64,000 nucleotides of DNA from Craterostigma plantagineum (taxonomy: Eukaryota; Streptophyta; Magnoliopsida; Lamiales; Linderniaceae): NCBI GenBank assembly GCA_027422505.1, contig JAPQWV010000005.1, forward strand, positions 11,103,501 to 11,167,500, read 5' to 3'. Below, in pieces: positions 1 to 9,977 of this stretch. Each line of letters starts with the position of its first letter. Position 1 is the stretch's first letter. Under the pieces are notes generated by a model. The model made no database searches. It was not told where the DNA came from and worked only from the letters and a program-made list of their open reading frames with translations. The position numbers and the translations under genes were made by a program.

Positions 1-831
1 ACATGTCACGAGAGGGATTGTGGTACTGTATTTATACGGTGACGCCTTACGGTGTCGGATGAGTTAGGTAGAGTGACCGCTATCGGTCGTTAGGTCTAGA
101 CTCGATTGGGCACCTGGTGGGAGATAGGGTTTGCGACACCTGTCTACTTGGGATTGAGCCACCCGAGGTGTATACCACCGGATATATTTGGCTCAGGGAC
201 GGCAGACAGATGTGAGAGTCCTGTCTACCCGGGTTAGTGGTATACTACTCGGGGTGAAAATCGTCGGGTTGAGATTGTGTGCGGAAGGAGCGACCCGGCA
301 CGGCCGGTGTAGGCTACCACATGGTTTATGGCGTACTTTGCCATTGCGCGTGTGGGTGCCGAGTCTAGCCTAGGTTCGAGCGTGGTTTATGGCATACTTT
401 GCCATGGCCCTATTATGCAATGAGATGTGACGTAGGTTCGAGCGTGCATTTTATTATATTGTGAGGATTTGGGATTGGGTTGATGTTTTTACCACCACCT
501 ACTGGGCAATTTTGCTCAGGGTTTTATTTTTTGCAGGTAGTACCGAGCCCGACACCGATGGGTGTCAGGGTAAGCTGTAGGCTGGCTGGAGGCGGTGACT
601 CCACGGGCTTTTGAGGGCGGAGCTCGACCTGTGGAGCGGCGTAGTATAGTGGAGTCGGGTTATATTTTGGGGCTTCGGCCCGATGTAAATTAGTGACGCT
701 TTTTTGTAAACCCGAATTTTGTTATACAACTGTATATTATTTCGCAAAATGATTTTGATAAACCGGGTCCTCCGCGACTTCTGTTTGCGGAAATCCGCCA
801 AATTACGTAATTAGGAAGTAGGGTCACCACA
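1..831 (+). mobile_element. 3' part of a Tekay-like gypsy LTR (window-truncated)
   Basis: The left end lies outside the window. The right end is the canonical LTR terminus ...GGGTCACCACA at 821-831. The segment is the reverse-complement relative of 25109-25930: both share the block with TCCACGGGCTTTTGAGGGCG (near 599), a GGGCTTCGGCCC hairpin (670-681), the TCCGCGACTT...TCCGCC stretch and the terminus. No primer-binding site follows 831, so this is either a 3' LTR or a solo LTR. No protein is encoded; the short open frames are by chance. Confidence 0.75.
503..518 (+). promoter_or_regulatory. Conserved LTR hairpin (TACTGGGC type)
   Basis: A perfect-length stem of 7 + 7 nt with a 2-nt loop (TGGGCAA/TTGCTCA, one G-T wobble), followed by a T-rich run and GCAGGTAG. 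The same layout occurs in the other Tekay-like LTRs here, about 275-355 nt from the LTR 3' end. Function is unknown; it may mark the R region, an RNA-processing site or a 3' splice-like site. Confidence 0.5.
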
Positions 832-2654
832 TCTACAAGATATCTAGCCTAAGTAAATTAATGAGAATTGTTTATGCTACGAACTAATCTAACAGATCGA
901 CCTAATGCAATAGAAAACTAAGAAAACACGACTAAATGGATATGAGAAGTTTAGATAACAAATATGTGCTCGGGGTTCGAATCTCACTAGGTATTATCGG
1001 CTAAGTCAATAGAATATTGCTCCTACGTGATTATCGACTAAATCGCAGTAATTTCCTACCCACTCACGAATTTTCCATCGCCTTAAACGTTCGTGGGAAT
1101 CTAAGAACAATAATTACTAAACGGAGAGGATCGAGTATTTTCTTTCGTCCTATACTCGAATCCTATCGTCTATGTAATCGTCATTAAGCTGTCGCCCTTA
1201 ATGATGTACCACACTTTCGCATCAACACGGAGACATATTGAGGCAAGACACAAGTTCATAGAATAATAAATAGTCAAAATACACGTGTTCACGAATATCT
1301 TACGTCCTAACTACGATACGACCTAACGTTCATCTACTCCCAAACACAAAGGGAAATTAGCTACCCATTCTAGACAAAGAAACAATGGAATTAAATAGGA
1401 ACAGAGGTTGAGGACTCATATATCTTCTCGATGGTGTGATCCGGGGTGATTTTGATGTAGAGTTCTCATTCCACGGTCAATTCAGCGTAAATTCGTCGTT
1501 TCGTCACTTGAGCATCACGGAATCACGGGTGCATTTCCTAGGGTTCTTGATCGTCTATCTTCATCTCCAACGTGATTAGGGTTGAGTTTTGAAAAGAGTT
1601 CCCCTTTTCTGAATCGAATTTGGGCCTTTTAACTCGAAATAAAATGCATCAGGGGCACGTAACGGGCCGTCACGGCCGTGAGGGGTTCAAATTATTAGTC
1701 CCTTCAAGGATTTGAATGTCTCCTGCGGCCTCATCTTTCCTCGTGTTTGCTTCGTTTTCGTTCCTTACTCGATAGCCGTCCTAGGTCCTATAGCATTCAA
1801 TAGGTGTAAATAGAGCAAATAAATGCACTAAATGACTACGAATACGATATTATAACCCAAATAAATACTACAATAAAAATATTAAAATACGTTTATCATT
1901 AACCTTTTTCAGTCACGAACGTCGATATTTCAGTGATTTTCAGCGATCTTATTGTATGCCGTCACCGTTTTTCGATATGTTTATCGCAACCCCTTTTTTG
2001 TGTATTTAATGTGTTGTAGCAGAAGATGGATAGCTGTTTTTTTTGCAAGATATGGTATATTTGTGGTACCGCATGTTATATTCATTGTAGAAAATGTTAC
2101 TCATATTCAAAAAAATGCTACCCAGAAGTTTGTTAATTAGCAAACGTTTCAATTTTGGGTTGCATCAAAATACTTCATCATTCCATGATTAACATCAATA
2201 ATTACCAGCGATTATTAAGACCCACGATGCGATTGAGTCGGTTTCACCTTATTCGACCATTAAAAGCAAGATTTCACCCGCCATTCATCAAAATTTTCAA
2301 AATGGTTTTGAATCATTATTTCATTATATAATCAATAATTTCTCTTAATTAATAAGACCCAAGTGAAATTGAGGTCGATTTAATCTTATTCGGTCATTAA
2401 TCGACATTCGAACGGATTAGCATGGGATATTTGTTTCGTTCGTTTGGAGAGAGATGGTAATATTTCGTAATTTTTGCATCTAAAAAGGCAAATATGCGTT
2501 TTCTGTGCGAATAGGTTCTTATCTCTAAAGAAACAATAATTTGGGTCCTTAAAACTATATAATTTCGTATAAGAGCCTTAATCCTAGTGAAAATATGAAA
2601 GGCGAGCCTGAAACCTGATTAACTTTAATTTAATCCGGCTCTATTGTTATGTTG
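832..2654. other. No gene recognised; AT-rich DNA
   Basis: Stops are dense in all frames and no conserved protein motif is visible. No PBS, PPT or LTR terminus was recognised. A tRNA B-box-like GGTTCGAATCT occurs near 974 without a cloverleaf. The stretch is probably old, decayed repeat DNA. Confidence 0.5.
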
Positions 2655-3041
2655 CACTTATATCCCCAAATATATAAACCAATATCAGATCAACCTTGTC
2701 AAAAAAAATTTCTATGTAGGTACCTATTTAAATGAAATGTTTATACATAGGTACCCACTGACCAAGGTACATCATATAAAAAAGTTTAGGTACAATGGAG
2801 AAACAAATTTAGGTACCATAAAAAAATGTATTGTGGTACATAATTACTCTTACATAGATATCACATAAATATTTAGGTACCATACAAACATGTAATATGG
2901 TAAAGATACGTGACGATGGTAAAATGATACTCACAACCAAGCGGGTACCTATGTATAAAAACTTTATTCTATCAGGTAGCTACATAAAAAAGTTTTCTGA
3001 GAACTAAAATGATAATTTTCTATATATTTGGGTATTAAATG
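2655..3041. repeat. Foldback (MITE-like) element rich in GGTACC
   Basis: The outer arms CCCCAAATATATA (about 2661) and TATATATTTGGG (about 3023) are inverted copies. Inside, GTTTATACATAGGTACCC (about 2739) pairs with GGGTACCTATGTATAAAAAC (about 2943), and the run before CTATGTAGGTACCTA pairs with TAGCTACATAAAAAAG near 2980. The whole roughly 390 bp is therefore an imperfect inverted repeat with no coding capacity. This fits a non-autonomous DNA element; the superfamily is not determined and no TSD was assigned. Confidence 0.5.
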
Positions 3042-4234
3042 GTAGATACACCTTATTTATTTACTTCTTTCGATTATTATTATATTATGTAGGGGTGTAT
3101 TTACACAAATCCATTTTGCGATAAATTGTCTTACATTTGACTACCATGTAGGAAAAGTTTTATGTCGGTCTTGGTACCCATTTGAAACATTTATTAAATC
3201 AAGTATTCCTTTTATAAGAGACGATTTTACGCGCATATGAATATTTATTTAGCTTTTCCTTTTTTTAAATGAAATAAAATATAGGAATAAGGAAAGAAAA
3301 TGGGACAACAACACTTAAATACCTAAGTATATAAATTTTTTAGTTTTCAGTACCTTGTCAGACTTTTTTTATATTGAGGTACCCGTTTCAAAATAAATGT
3401 TACACTTAGGTACCAATTTATCTGAAAAGACGATTTTGACCTTACTTTTTAATTATTATATTATCATTTCATCTTCATCATCGTTCATAACACATCAAAG
3501 CTTTCTCTCTCTAACCCAGCAAGCTCTCCTTCTCTTTCTGGTTGAAGCTCTCCCTCACACCAAAGCTCAACTACTCAATATGCCGGTCTCTCTATCTGAC
3601 TTTCTCGTCCCAGATAGGGTAAGCTTCACATTTTTTCTTGATTTTTCTCGCATTTCTTTTTTAGGTTTTTTTCAGATTTAAAAATAAAATTTATCTCATT
3701 TCGCACATAAATAACACATTTCTTTCGATCGTGGTTTAGATTGGTTTGGGTTAGTCCTAATTTTAACACATATTTCGCACATAAATAGCACATAAATGTT
3801 TGTGGTTTTCACTATATTTTTAACAAATTTTATTATGTAGTATTAATTTTAATTATATTGTGTACCATTGAACGACTTGTTTTGGGATTTAGTTTTCTTA
3901 ATATGTAGTACCTTCATGAAGAGTATGTAGTACCATTATTTAGGTTTTCGTTCCATTTGTCATGTGAGATTTTTTGGGTTATAAGTGAGATTAATTTGTC
4001 AGAATCCTAATTATGTATCTGTTTGTTACGTGGTACCAAATTTCAATTATATGCGTACTATCCAATGTGCTATTGCAGTACTTTATTCGTTTAATGTGAG
4101 GTACCTTTGTAAGAGTTCTCGAAGTCCCCTTTTTACTAAGGTTGGCGTCATTTGATTAGTACCATTTGCGTGCTTTTGTAGTACTACAAAATTTTTTATA
4201 GTACCTTTCTAAGAGCCTATCCTAGAATCCTTTA
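3042..4234. other. AT-rich DNA with scattered GGTACC-type repeats
   Basis: Copies of a TAGGTACC/GGTACCC(A/G)TTT module recur, for example near 3172, 3378, 3409, 4032 and 4100. One direct pair near 3172 and 3378 shares GGTACCC, a TTT...AAA core and an ATTTATT tail. It looks like a repeat cluster related to the neighbouring foldback element. No protein was recognised apart from the exon-like stretch at 3580-3618. Confidence 0.4.
3580..3618 (+). other. Exon-like stretch (possible first coding exon), weak
   Basis: A pyrimidine-rich, CTCTCT-containing 5'UTR-like stretch precedes an ATG. Thirteen codons (MPVSLSDFLVPDR) then run into AGG|GTAAGC, a good plant 5' splice donor. No downstream exon could be linked. 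It could be the start of a real gene, a gene fragment carried by a transposon, or chance. Confidence 0.15.
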
Positions 4235-5058
4235 AAAAATTTTATTGGAAACAGTCACTAAAATAACACAAAGAAATGTCTATACAAAAAGCCGTGCAAA
4301 AGTGCACCAATGCAACTGGTAATAAGATACCAGCTCAAAAGCAAAACTAGAACCCAAGAAACATAGAAAAAGAAACAGCCCTAGTTCGACCAAGCAATGC
4401 ACCAAACCTGACGCATGGCACTCATCTGCAGCTCATATTTGTGCGACAGGGTCGATAGTCGCACACCGAGAAGAGCTTCAATCTCAGACACGATCAGAGC
4501 AGGGGAACGCCGTCTTCCCTCATGCCACCGCCGATTGCGCTCAAACCAGAGATGGTAAATCAATGAAGCAAGAACATGGCGAGGACCCAACGAAGCTAAG
4601 TGTCTGCTCCTCCATTTCCTAGCAGCCCATCGAACTGCCGCATGCCAATCCGTGTATGGCCATCCAAAGCACATACAGTTGCAGAGAAGGTGAAGGCAAC
4701 GTCTAGAGAAAGAGCATTTGAAGAATAGGTGCTGTGTCATCTCCACGAGCTGGTTGTCGCAGAGTGACATAGAGTTCCCCGCCACCGCCGCCGCCACCCA
4801 CGCCTTGTCCTTAGTCGCTACATGTCTCTGATCTCGAGCCAAAGGATGAACTCTGTCTAGGAACAGAAATCGGACCTCCAAAAAGCGTGTACCAGTGGAC
4901 CGTAGGGTGACGCGTCCTCAAGCTCTCCCTAGCCGAGTGAGTAGTGAAGCATCCATGTCCACCTCATCAAGCTGGACAAGAGGCAGAAGTGGGGCGATAT
5001 CCATGTACTCTGTCGTGGATTGAGCCGGCCAATTCCACCCATGGTCATTGATGACGGA
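4235..5058 (-). pseudogene. LINE (non-LTR retrotransposon) C-terminal fragment, zf-RVT region
   Basis: The minus strand encodes the end of a plant L1-type ORF2. Residues near 4700-4790 read as a zinc-binding reverse-transcriptase-associated motif (C...NQLVEMTQHLFFKCSFS), followed by the usual Trp/Arg-rich tail (IYHLWFERNRRWHEG) and a stop at 4381. Further upstream in the gene, 4918-5055 encodes INDHGWNWP...LLPLVQLDEVD, typical of the stretch before zf-RVT in LINEs, but in a different frame, so the gene is broken. About 150 bp of 3'UTR-like sequence follows to about 4235; no clear poly(A) tail was seen. The 5' side is cut by the LTR starting at 5059. Confidence 0.7.
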
Positions 5059-5367
5059 TGTAACGACCCGACTTCCTATATACGTATTTTGGCGGATGTA
5101 CGCAGCGTAAGCAGCGGAAAGTCCATTTAATAAAAACTTTTTAAACACAATAGTACATAAACAATTAATGTCTATTTTTACGAAACACACTTTTGTCCGT
5201 TGGACCGAATCCCAAAAAGTAAAAACACGAAACATAAATTAAAACAATCCACATGTCTCGTCTCACTTACTGCGCCGCCCTCAAAAGTCCGTGGAGTCAC
5301 CGCCATCAGCCGCCTAGTCGTGACGTATTTCAACGTCCGACTCGTTCGTACCTACACACGTAAACCC

Positions 5368-5381
5368 TGAGCTTTTGCCCA
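5368..5381 (-). promoter_or_regulatory. Conserved LTR hairpin (TACTGGGC type)
   Basis: Minus strand: TGGGC-AAAA-GCTCA, then a short T-rich stretch and TGTGTAGGTACG. Same position class relative to the LTR end (about 310 nt) as in the other LTRs. Confidence 0.45.
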
Positions 5382-6007
5382 GTAGATGAAAATATGCATG
5401 AATGCACGTGCTCTCACATCTCAATCCCGACACCTCACAAATGCACGCTCGACTCTTTTCTCGCATCTCATCACATCTCGACTCAACCTATTACATCAGG
5501 GCCCTAGGCTAGAACTAAAGGTAACACGTGCACAATACATCACAATCACAAGGGTCCGTAGCTCGGGTGGCCCCACACCCCACAAGGGTCAGTAGCTCCG
5601 GAGGCCCACTCCCCACAACACAATCACATATTGTGTCTCTTAGTCCTAACCTCACTACTCATACGAGTCGATGACCAACAATGGGTCACAATCTACCCCA
5701 CTCACCGGCACTATACAGTGTCACCGTGACTCCGCACGGTCCCCTCTCTTCGTACCACATGTATGCAAATATCGTACAAATAAAATGCAACATAAAAATT
5801 AACTTTCCAATTATCTCTATATCACGTATCGGCCCGAGAAACCATCTCGGCCCGACCCGAAAACCCTAAGTGCAAAATACTATCATGGCCCGAGTCGTGA
5901 GACTCTAGGCCCGAACTCTCACCCTTATTCCCGAAATTACACTAAAAAACCAAATTTTAATCATTTTCATTTTAAGACCCGTAAATTTGAAATCACCTTT
6001 AAAAGCC

Positions 6008-6262
6008 CAAACATGGAGACGTCGTGCCCCTTCCATATCTCACTTGCTCTTCGCGGACGATACGCTCATCTTCACCAAAGCAACCCCAGAGGCGCTCAAT
6101 ACAATTCAGATGATCATCGATACTTACGGTCGAGCCTCGGGCCAGCTCGTAAATTTTGCTAAGTCATCGGCCACCTTCTCACCAAATGTGGATGAGGGAC
6201 TAAGAGCTGCATGTTGCCATGTTCTCAATATCGATCCTAGTACACGCCACGATATTTATTTA
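6008..6262 (+). pseudogene. LINE reverse-transcriptase fragment embedded in an LTR
   Basis: The plus strand encodes a short piece of a LINE RT: ISHLLFADDTLIF contains the catalytic FADD box, followed by an SGQLVNFAKSSATFS block and a truncated N..TRHDIYL. The GLP that usually follows in plant L1 RTs is missing; AT-rich LTR sequence takes over instead. Both flanks are LTR-like, and the reading direction is opposite to that LTR and to the LINE 3' fragment at 4235-5058. It is a non-functional fragment. Confidence 0.75.
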
Positions 6263-6479
6263 AAAGACCCGAATTTTATTATATTATTCCCAAATTTCAC
6301 ATTTGACCCAAAACTTAGAAAATTCTTTTAAAAGCACCCATTGACCGAAATTTGTCTTGACTCCCGAGTTTTAAAAGTATTTAAATTTGATCATCGAGTT
6401 CGAGAAAGCCCTAATTTAAGAGACTCGAATTTTTGAAAGTTATTTTCATAACCCGAATATTTTTTCGAGTTTCAAAACT

Positions 6480-6740
6480 GCCCCAAGAGTATTAAATTTC
6501 TGTGAAAATCTCCCTTGCCCGAATTTTACATCTCAGCCCCCGGATTTTATTAAATTTTTAATTTTGTCCCCAAACTTTAGACAATTATTTTTATGACCCG
6601 TATATTTTTTTTCTTCCAAATTTTCAAATATGCCCCAACAGTTTTGAAATTTCTTTAAAAGTATCTCCCTTGCCCGAATTTACATCCCAGCCCCCGGATT
6701 TTGTAAAATTTTAGTTAAGCCCAAACTTTAGAAAAACCCA
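6480..6740. repeat. Imperfect direct duplication, about 153-155 bp period
   Basis: GCCCCAA(G/C)AG...AAATTTCT...CTCCCTTGCCCGAATTT followed by CAGCCCCCGGATTTT occurs at about 6480-6560 and again at about 6632-6710. The copies differ by small indels, so it is an old segmental duplication inside the LTR fragment. Confidence 0.7.
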
Positions 6741-7124
6741 AACTTAATCCAAGGACTCAAATTTTCTTAAATCTTTACTCACCCCCTAAATTTTCTAAAT
6801 TGGCTCAATCTACCCCAAAATTCTGCCCCTCACCCAATTTAACCCTCATGGACAAAAGTTGAAGAAAAACCCTAGAAAACCCTAATTTGCACTATTACCC
6901 GAACTTTCCAAATCTAACCAATCTTGCCCTCAAAATTCTAATTCTGCTTTCCAATCCTAATTTCTTTAATTTCCCTAGATCACCCAAAATTAGAGATTGC
7001 CTAATTTAAAACCAAGCATGGCCGAAATTATCACATAACATATAACATAAAATCATGCAATCACATAAAATTTTGCGGCATGCAACACGTAGAAAAATCT
7101 CGACTCCTAATCTTGTTTACGTAT

Positions 7125-7143
7125 GTAGGTGAACTTCACCTAC
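7125..7143. repeat. Short perfect inverted repeat
   Basis: GTAGGTGAA-C-TTCACCTAC: 9-bp arms with a single central base. Significance unknown. Confidence 0.6.
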
Positions 7144-7227
7144 CTTAATTCCGTAGAGAGCTACGTTGCGGGTTGTTTCGTGTGATCCCGACCCTAGGAC
7201 TTCGATCCCGAGCTCCTCCTCGTCCGT

Positions 7228-7338
7228 GAGCTTCTCCCTCTCTTTTCTCTCTTTTTTCTTCCTTTCCCTCTCTCCCTCTTCTCGGCCTCTCCCTCTCCTT
7301 TCTTTCCTTTCTCTCTTTTTCCTTCTCTTTCTCTTTCC
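7228..7338. repeat. Polypyrimidine (CT-rich) tract
   Basis: Roughly 110 bp of almost pure C/T on the plus strand (GA on the minus). Read on the minus strand it gives the Arg/Lys/Glu-rich low-complexity end of the neighbouring frame, which is therefore not real protein. Similar tracts occur in 5'UTRs and LTRs. Confidence 0.8.
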
Positions 7339-7344
7339 AAATGG

Positions 7345-7734
7345 TGACATGTAATCATCAGAGAGTGTTATCTCTCTAGTTTTGTAGCTATCATTGAGTT
7401 CTGTGTAATCACACACGATTTGGGCCCATTCTTTATTCCTTCGTTTCTGTTCGTCAGATTCAGTCACCTCACTTGATCCTACGAAGGGCCTTAGTTGTTC
7501 AAGGCTCAACCCAAAATGTTTAATGTTGTACAGAGAGAGTACTTTATCTTTCTCTGGGTCAGTGGTGGATTCAAATCCCAATCCTTCGCGGGGATCATAG
7601 AATTCTACATCTTTAGGTTGGCTAAGAAAGAGGGTTCGTTCATATTGACCTCTTTTGGTGATAATGTCCTCTAACTCTTTGACTTTCTTGTATAGACGAA
7701 CACGGTCGTTGGTGATTAGTTCATATTGAGACAA
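7345..7734 (-). pseudogene. copia gag/third-ORF-like fragment (coiled-coil region)
   Basis: The minus strand reads a charged, coiled-coil-like stretch (KKVKELEDIITKRGQ), then GLGFES...LYNIKHFG and LNDSYKTREI. GLGFE and LY(D/N) blocks of this kind follow the coiled coil in the long gag proteins of plant copia elements, as I recall. The upstream side hits a stop near 7755, and the downstream side breaks at about 7340 where the CT tract begins. It is a fragment with no start, zinc knuckle or enzymatic domain. Confidence 0.45.
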
Positions 7735-7999
7735 TACATTTACTCGTTCTTTTCGCTGTCTTTTAAGTTTCTACAAATATCGCTAATTTGTTTTTCCTTG
7801 CTTTTGATAAGTTATGATTTTCATAAAATTTATACCTCGTAAAAGCAGAATTATAAGATGTTATTGGTCTAAATATCCTTAAATATCCTATGTTTACATT
7901 CGAATTTCTTGTATCGCAGATATAGGAATAAACAATGATCAAACGCAAGAAGATTCGAGCATAAAAAAAATAAAGGAATTAACACATGGTTTCACTTCA
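7735..7999. other. Nothing recognised
   Basis: AT-rich spacer between the copia gag-like fragment and the probable Athila/Tat LTR. It may hold decayed upstream gag sequence on the minus strand, but stops occur in every frame. Confidence 0.4.
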
Positions 8000-9463
8000 G
8001 CCCAATAAAACTCTCGGTCCACCATCCATTGAGCCCATTAGATGTGTAACCCTTGCTTGGAGGAAGCAAACTAACGACAAAAGAGGAGCAAGGCTGCTGA
8101 AAGAAACATCAAGCAAGCATCTCACAGCCACATCATGCACGAGGCTCAAGAAGGAGAAAAGAGAAATAAAAAAACAGCGGAATGTATACTATGGCTGCAC
8201 GATGTCAACATAGAAGCTGAAATAACGAGATTTGGAAGATATACTTGAGATATTAAGTCAGCTCTATGTTTATTCATCGAAGATAATGGGTTGAAGACTT
8301 TTAGTTGCTGCCATCGTCTATAAAAGAGCAGCTCTCGTGAAATTTGAAGGGGGTGTAGAAAAAGAGAGGAATCGATGAAGATCTGAAAAAAAAACCCGCT
8401 TCTCGAAACCTCCCAAGCACGCAGCTCACCCAACACCCACGAGCAGAACCCATCTATTAACCTCACAACCAAGCAGCTCTCCACCTCACGCATTGATCTT
8501 TCCCAACTGCTATCATAATAGACTCCCACCAGTTGAATAACACGAAGGAGGCAGCTCTTGACCTCAAAGTTTCCATTTCCCAGACGAAAGAAGACGAGGC
8601 GGAGACTTCAAGGGAGCACGACGCCGATCATCGTAATAGGGGAGGTTTTACCTTGTTTTTAATTCTATAAATGTCTACGTTGAATACTTTGTGTTTTCCG
8701 TTTATTAACATGTGTGTTTTAGTTTATTTGTGGTTAAGGCCGTATTAGGCCAGATTATGATTACGTAGTGAAGTTACTCGTATTTTGTTTAATCGTATGA
8801 GTTAAAATTAAGTGTTCTATATTTGAATTTAATGCTTGCGTATGCCTGATCAACATATGCTTGATTCTTAATTGGTTTATGAGACTGAAAAAGTAATTAG
8901 ACCGGTTAGAACAATAAATATAGTGCACCACGACGTAAAACCGACCAGAGATGGAATTCGATTTCGTCCGTGTGGTTTCCGAGACCTTAGGCGCCGGAAG
9001 CGTTTAAGCTTGGGGAAATTCATAAAGCCGAATGCATGCGGGATAACTACAGTCATATAGAAATCTAGTTGATTGGTTCACTTTCGCATAGGGTTGCTAG
9101 TTACGTGAATAACGGGTAGCACGTACGTTAAGAATTTCTACCTTAATTAGATTTAGATTGGTTAAATATAGACGACCGCATGAAAACGTAGGATTAATCT
9201 GTGCCGAATATGTGCTTTAACCACGCTTGTCGTTAATTGATAAAAAAACGTTATCTTTATTTGTGCTTTTCTTAAAACCGTCTTAAAAAAATCTATATAA
9301 ATATAAATATAAATTTGAAAATCGCTTCAGTCTAAATTAAATTTCGGATTAGTATCTTAGAACTAATCGAGCTGTCCTCGTGGATCGATACTCGGATTTA
9401 CATTCGTTTTATACTACTTGCACGACCTAGTATACTTGCTAGTATTCGAGCCTGTCAAGTTTT
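8000..9463 (+). mobile_element. Probable 5' LTR of an Athila/Tat-type gypsy element
   Basis: The sequence ends against a perfect tRNA-Asp primer-binding site, so an LTR or its end must lie here. A TATA box at 8319-8325 and the stretch before the PBS (GTGGATCGATACTCGGA...GACCTAGTATACTTG...GTCAAGTTTT) match what I recall from Athila/Tat elements. The exact LTR start could not be fixed because no second LTR is present in the window. Confidence 0.5.
8319..8325 (+). promoter_or_regulatory. Candidate TATA box of the Athila/Tat LTR
   Basis: TATAAAA followed 3 nt later by the inverted repeat GAGCAGCTC, about 1.1 kb upstream of the PBS. Position fits a U3 core promoter; inference only. Confidence 0.4.
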
Positions 9464-9481
9464 TGGCGCCGTTGCCGGGGA
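9464..9481 (+). other. Primer-binding site, tRNA-Asp type
   Basis: TGGCGCCGTTGCCGGGGA is the 18-nt complement of the 3' end of plant tRNA-Asp(GUC). This is the primer type usual for Athila/Tat elements. Confidence 0.85.
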
Positions 9482-9977
9482 CAGCGGTATCATTAGTTTT
9501 AAGTTTAATTCCGAGTTTAATTTAGATATTCTATTTTTATATATTTTTATTAGTACCATTATAATATATATATATATATATATGTACATATTTCTTCTAG
9601 TAGAAGCTTTATTATTAATAATATTAATATTATTTTCATTATATCATCATCATTTTATTTTTATTTTAGTACTATTATTATTATTTTTCCGTACATCACT
9701 ACCAGTTATATATATCTAAAAAAATATTATTTTTTTTATTATTATTATTATTATTATTTTGCAGTAGAAGTATTTTTTTCTATATAAATGTTATTGTTTT
9801 AGTAAATTATAATTAGCATTAATATTATTGTAATCATCATTTATATTTTTTAACTTATATTTATTATTATTATTTTATAAGTCATCACTACTTTATTATT
9901 ATTATTATTACTATTATTATTTTTACCGGACTTATTTACGTTGATTTTAAATCATTTGCAGAGATATTATTCGATGC
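9482..9977 (+). other. Athila/Tat leader with ATT/TAT microsatellites
   Basis: Between PBS and gag, about 500 bp of very AT-rich DNA with (TA)n near 9567-9582 and (TTA)n runs near 9738-9760 and 9895-9920. No open frame of interest. Confidence 0.7.

Larger units (their letters stand above)
5059..7227 (-). mobile_element. Tekay-like LTR fragment, minus orientation, right boundary uncertain
   Basis: On the minus strand the LTR ends ...GGAAGTCGGGTCGTTACA, abutting LINE sequence at 5058/5059. The inner part carries the family landmarks in inverted order: the CTTTTGAGGGCG block near 5277-5290 and the TACTGGGC hairpin at 5368-5381. From about 5940 rightward it is an AT-rich tract with internal duplication and a captured LINE RT piece. 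The expected 5' terminus (TGTAATACCC) is not found. The right edge at the polypyrimidine tract is my estimate. Confidence 0.5.

Noticed and set aside
960..1000. tRNA-like B box (GGTTCGAATCT) suggesting a tRNA or SINE
   Set aside because: No matching A box upstream, the T stem does not pair and no cloverleaf can be drawn.
7117..7340. Arg/Lys/Glu-rich protein tail on the minus strand
   Set aside because: It is translation of a CT/GA-rich simple tract, so low complexity, not a basic domain.
8146..8529. 127-codon minus-strand open frame
   Set aside because: Within the probable Athila/Tat LTR around its TATA box; no recognisable domain.
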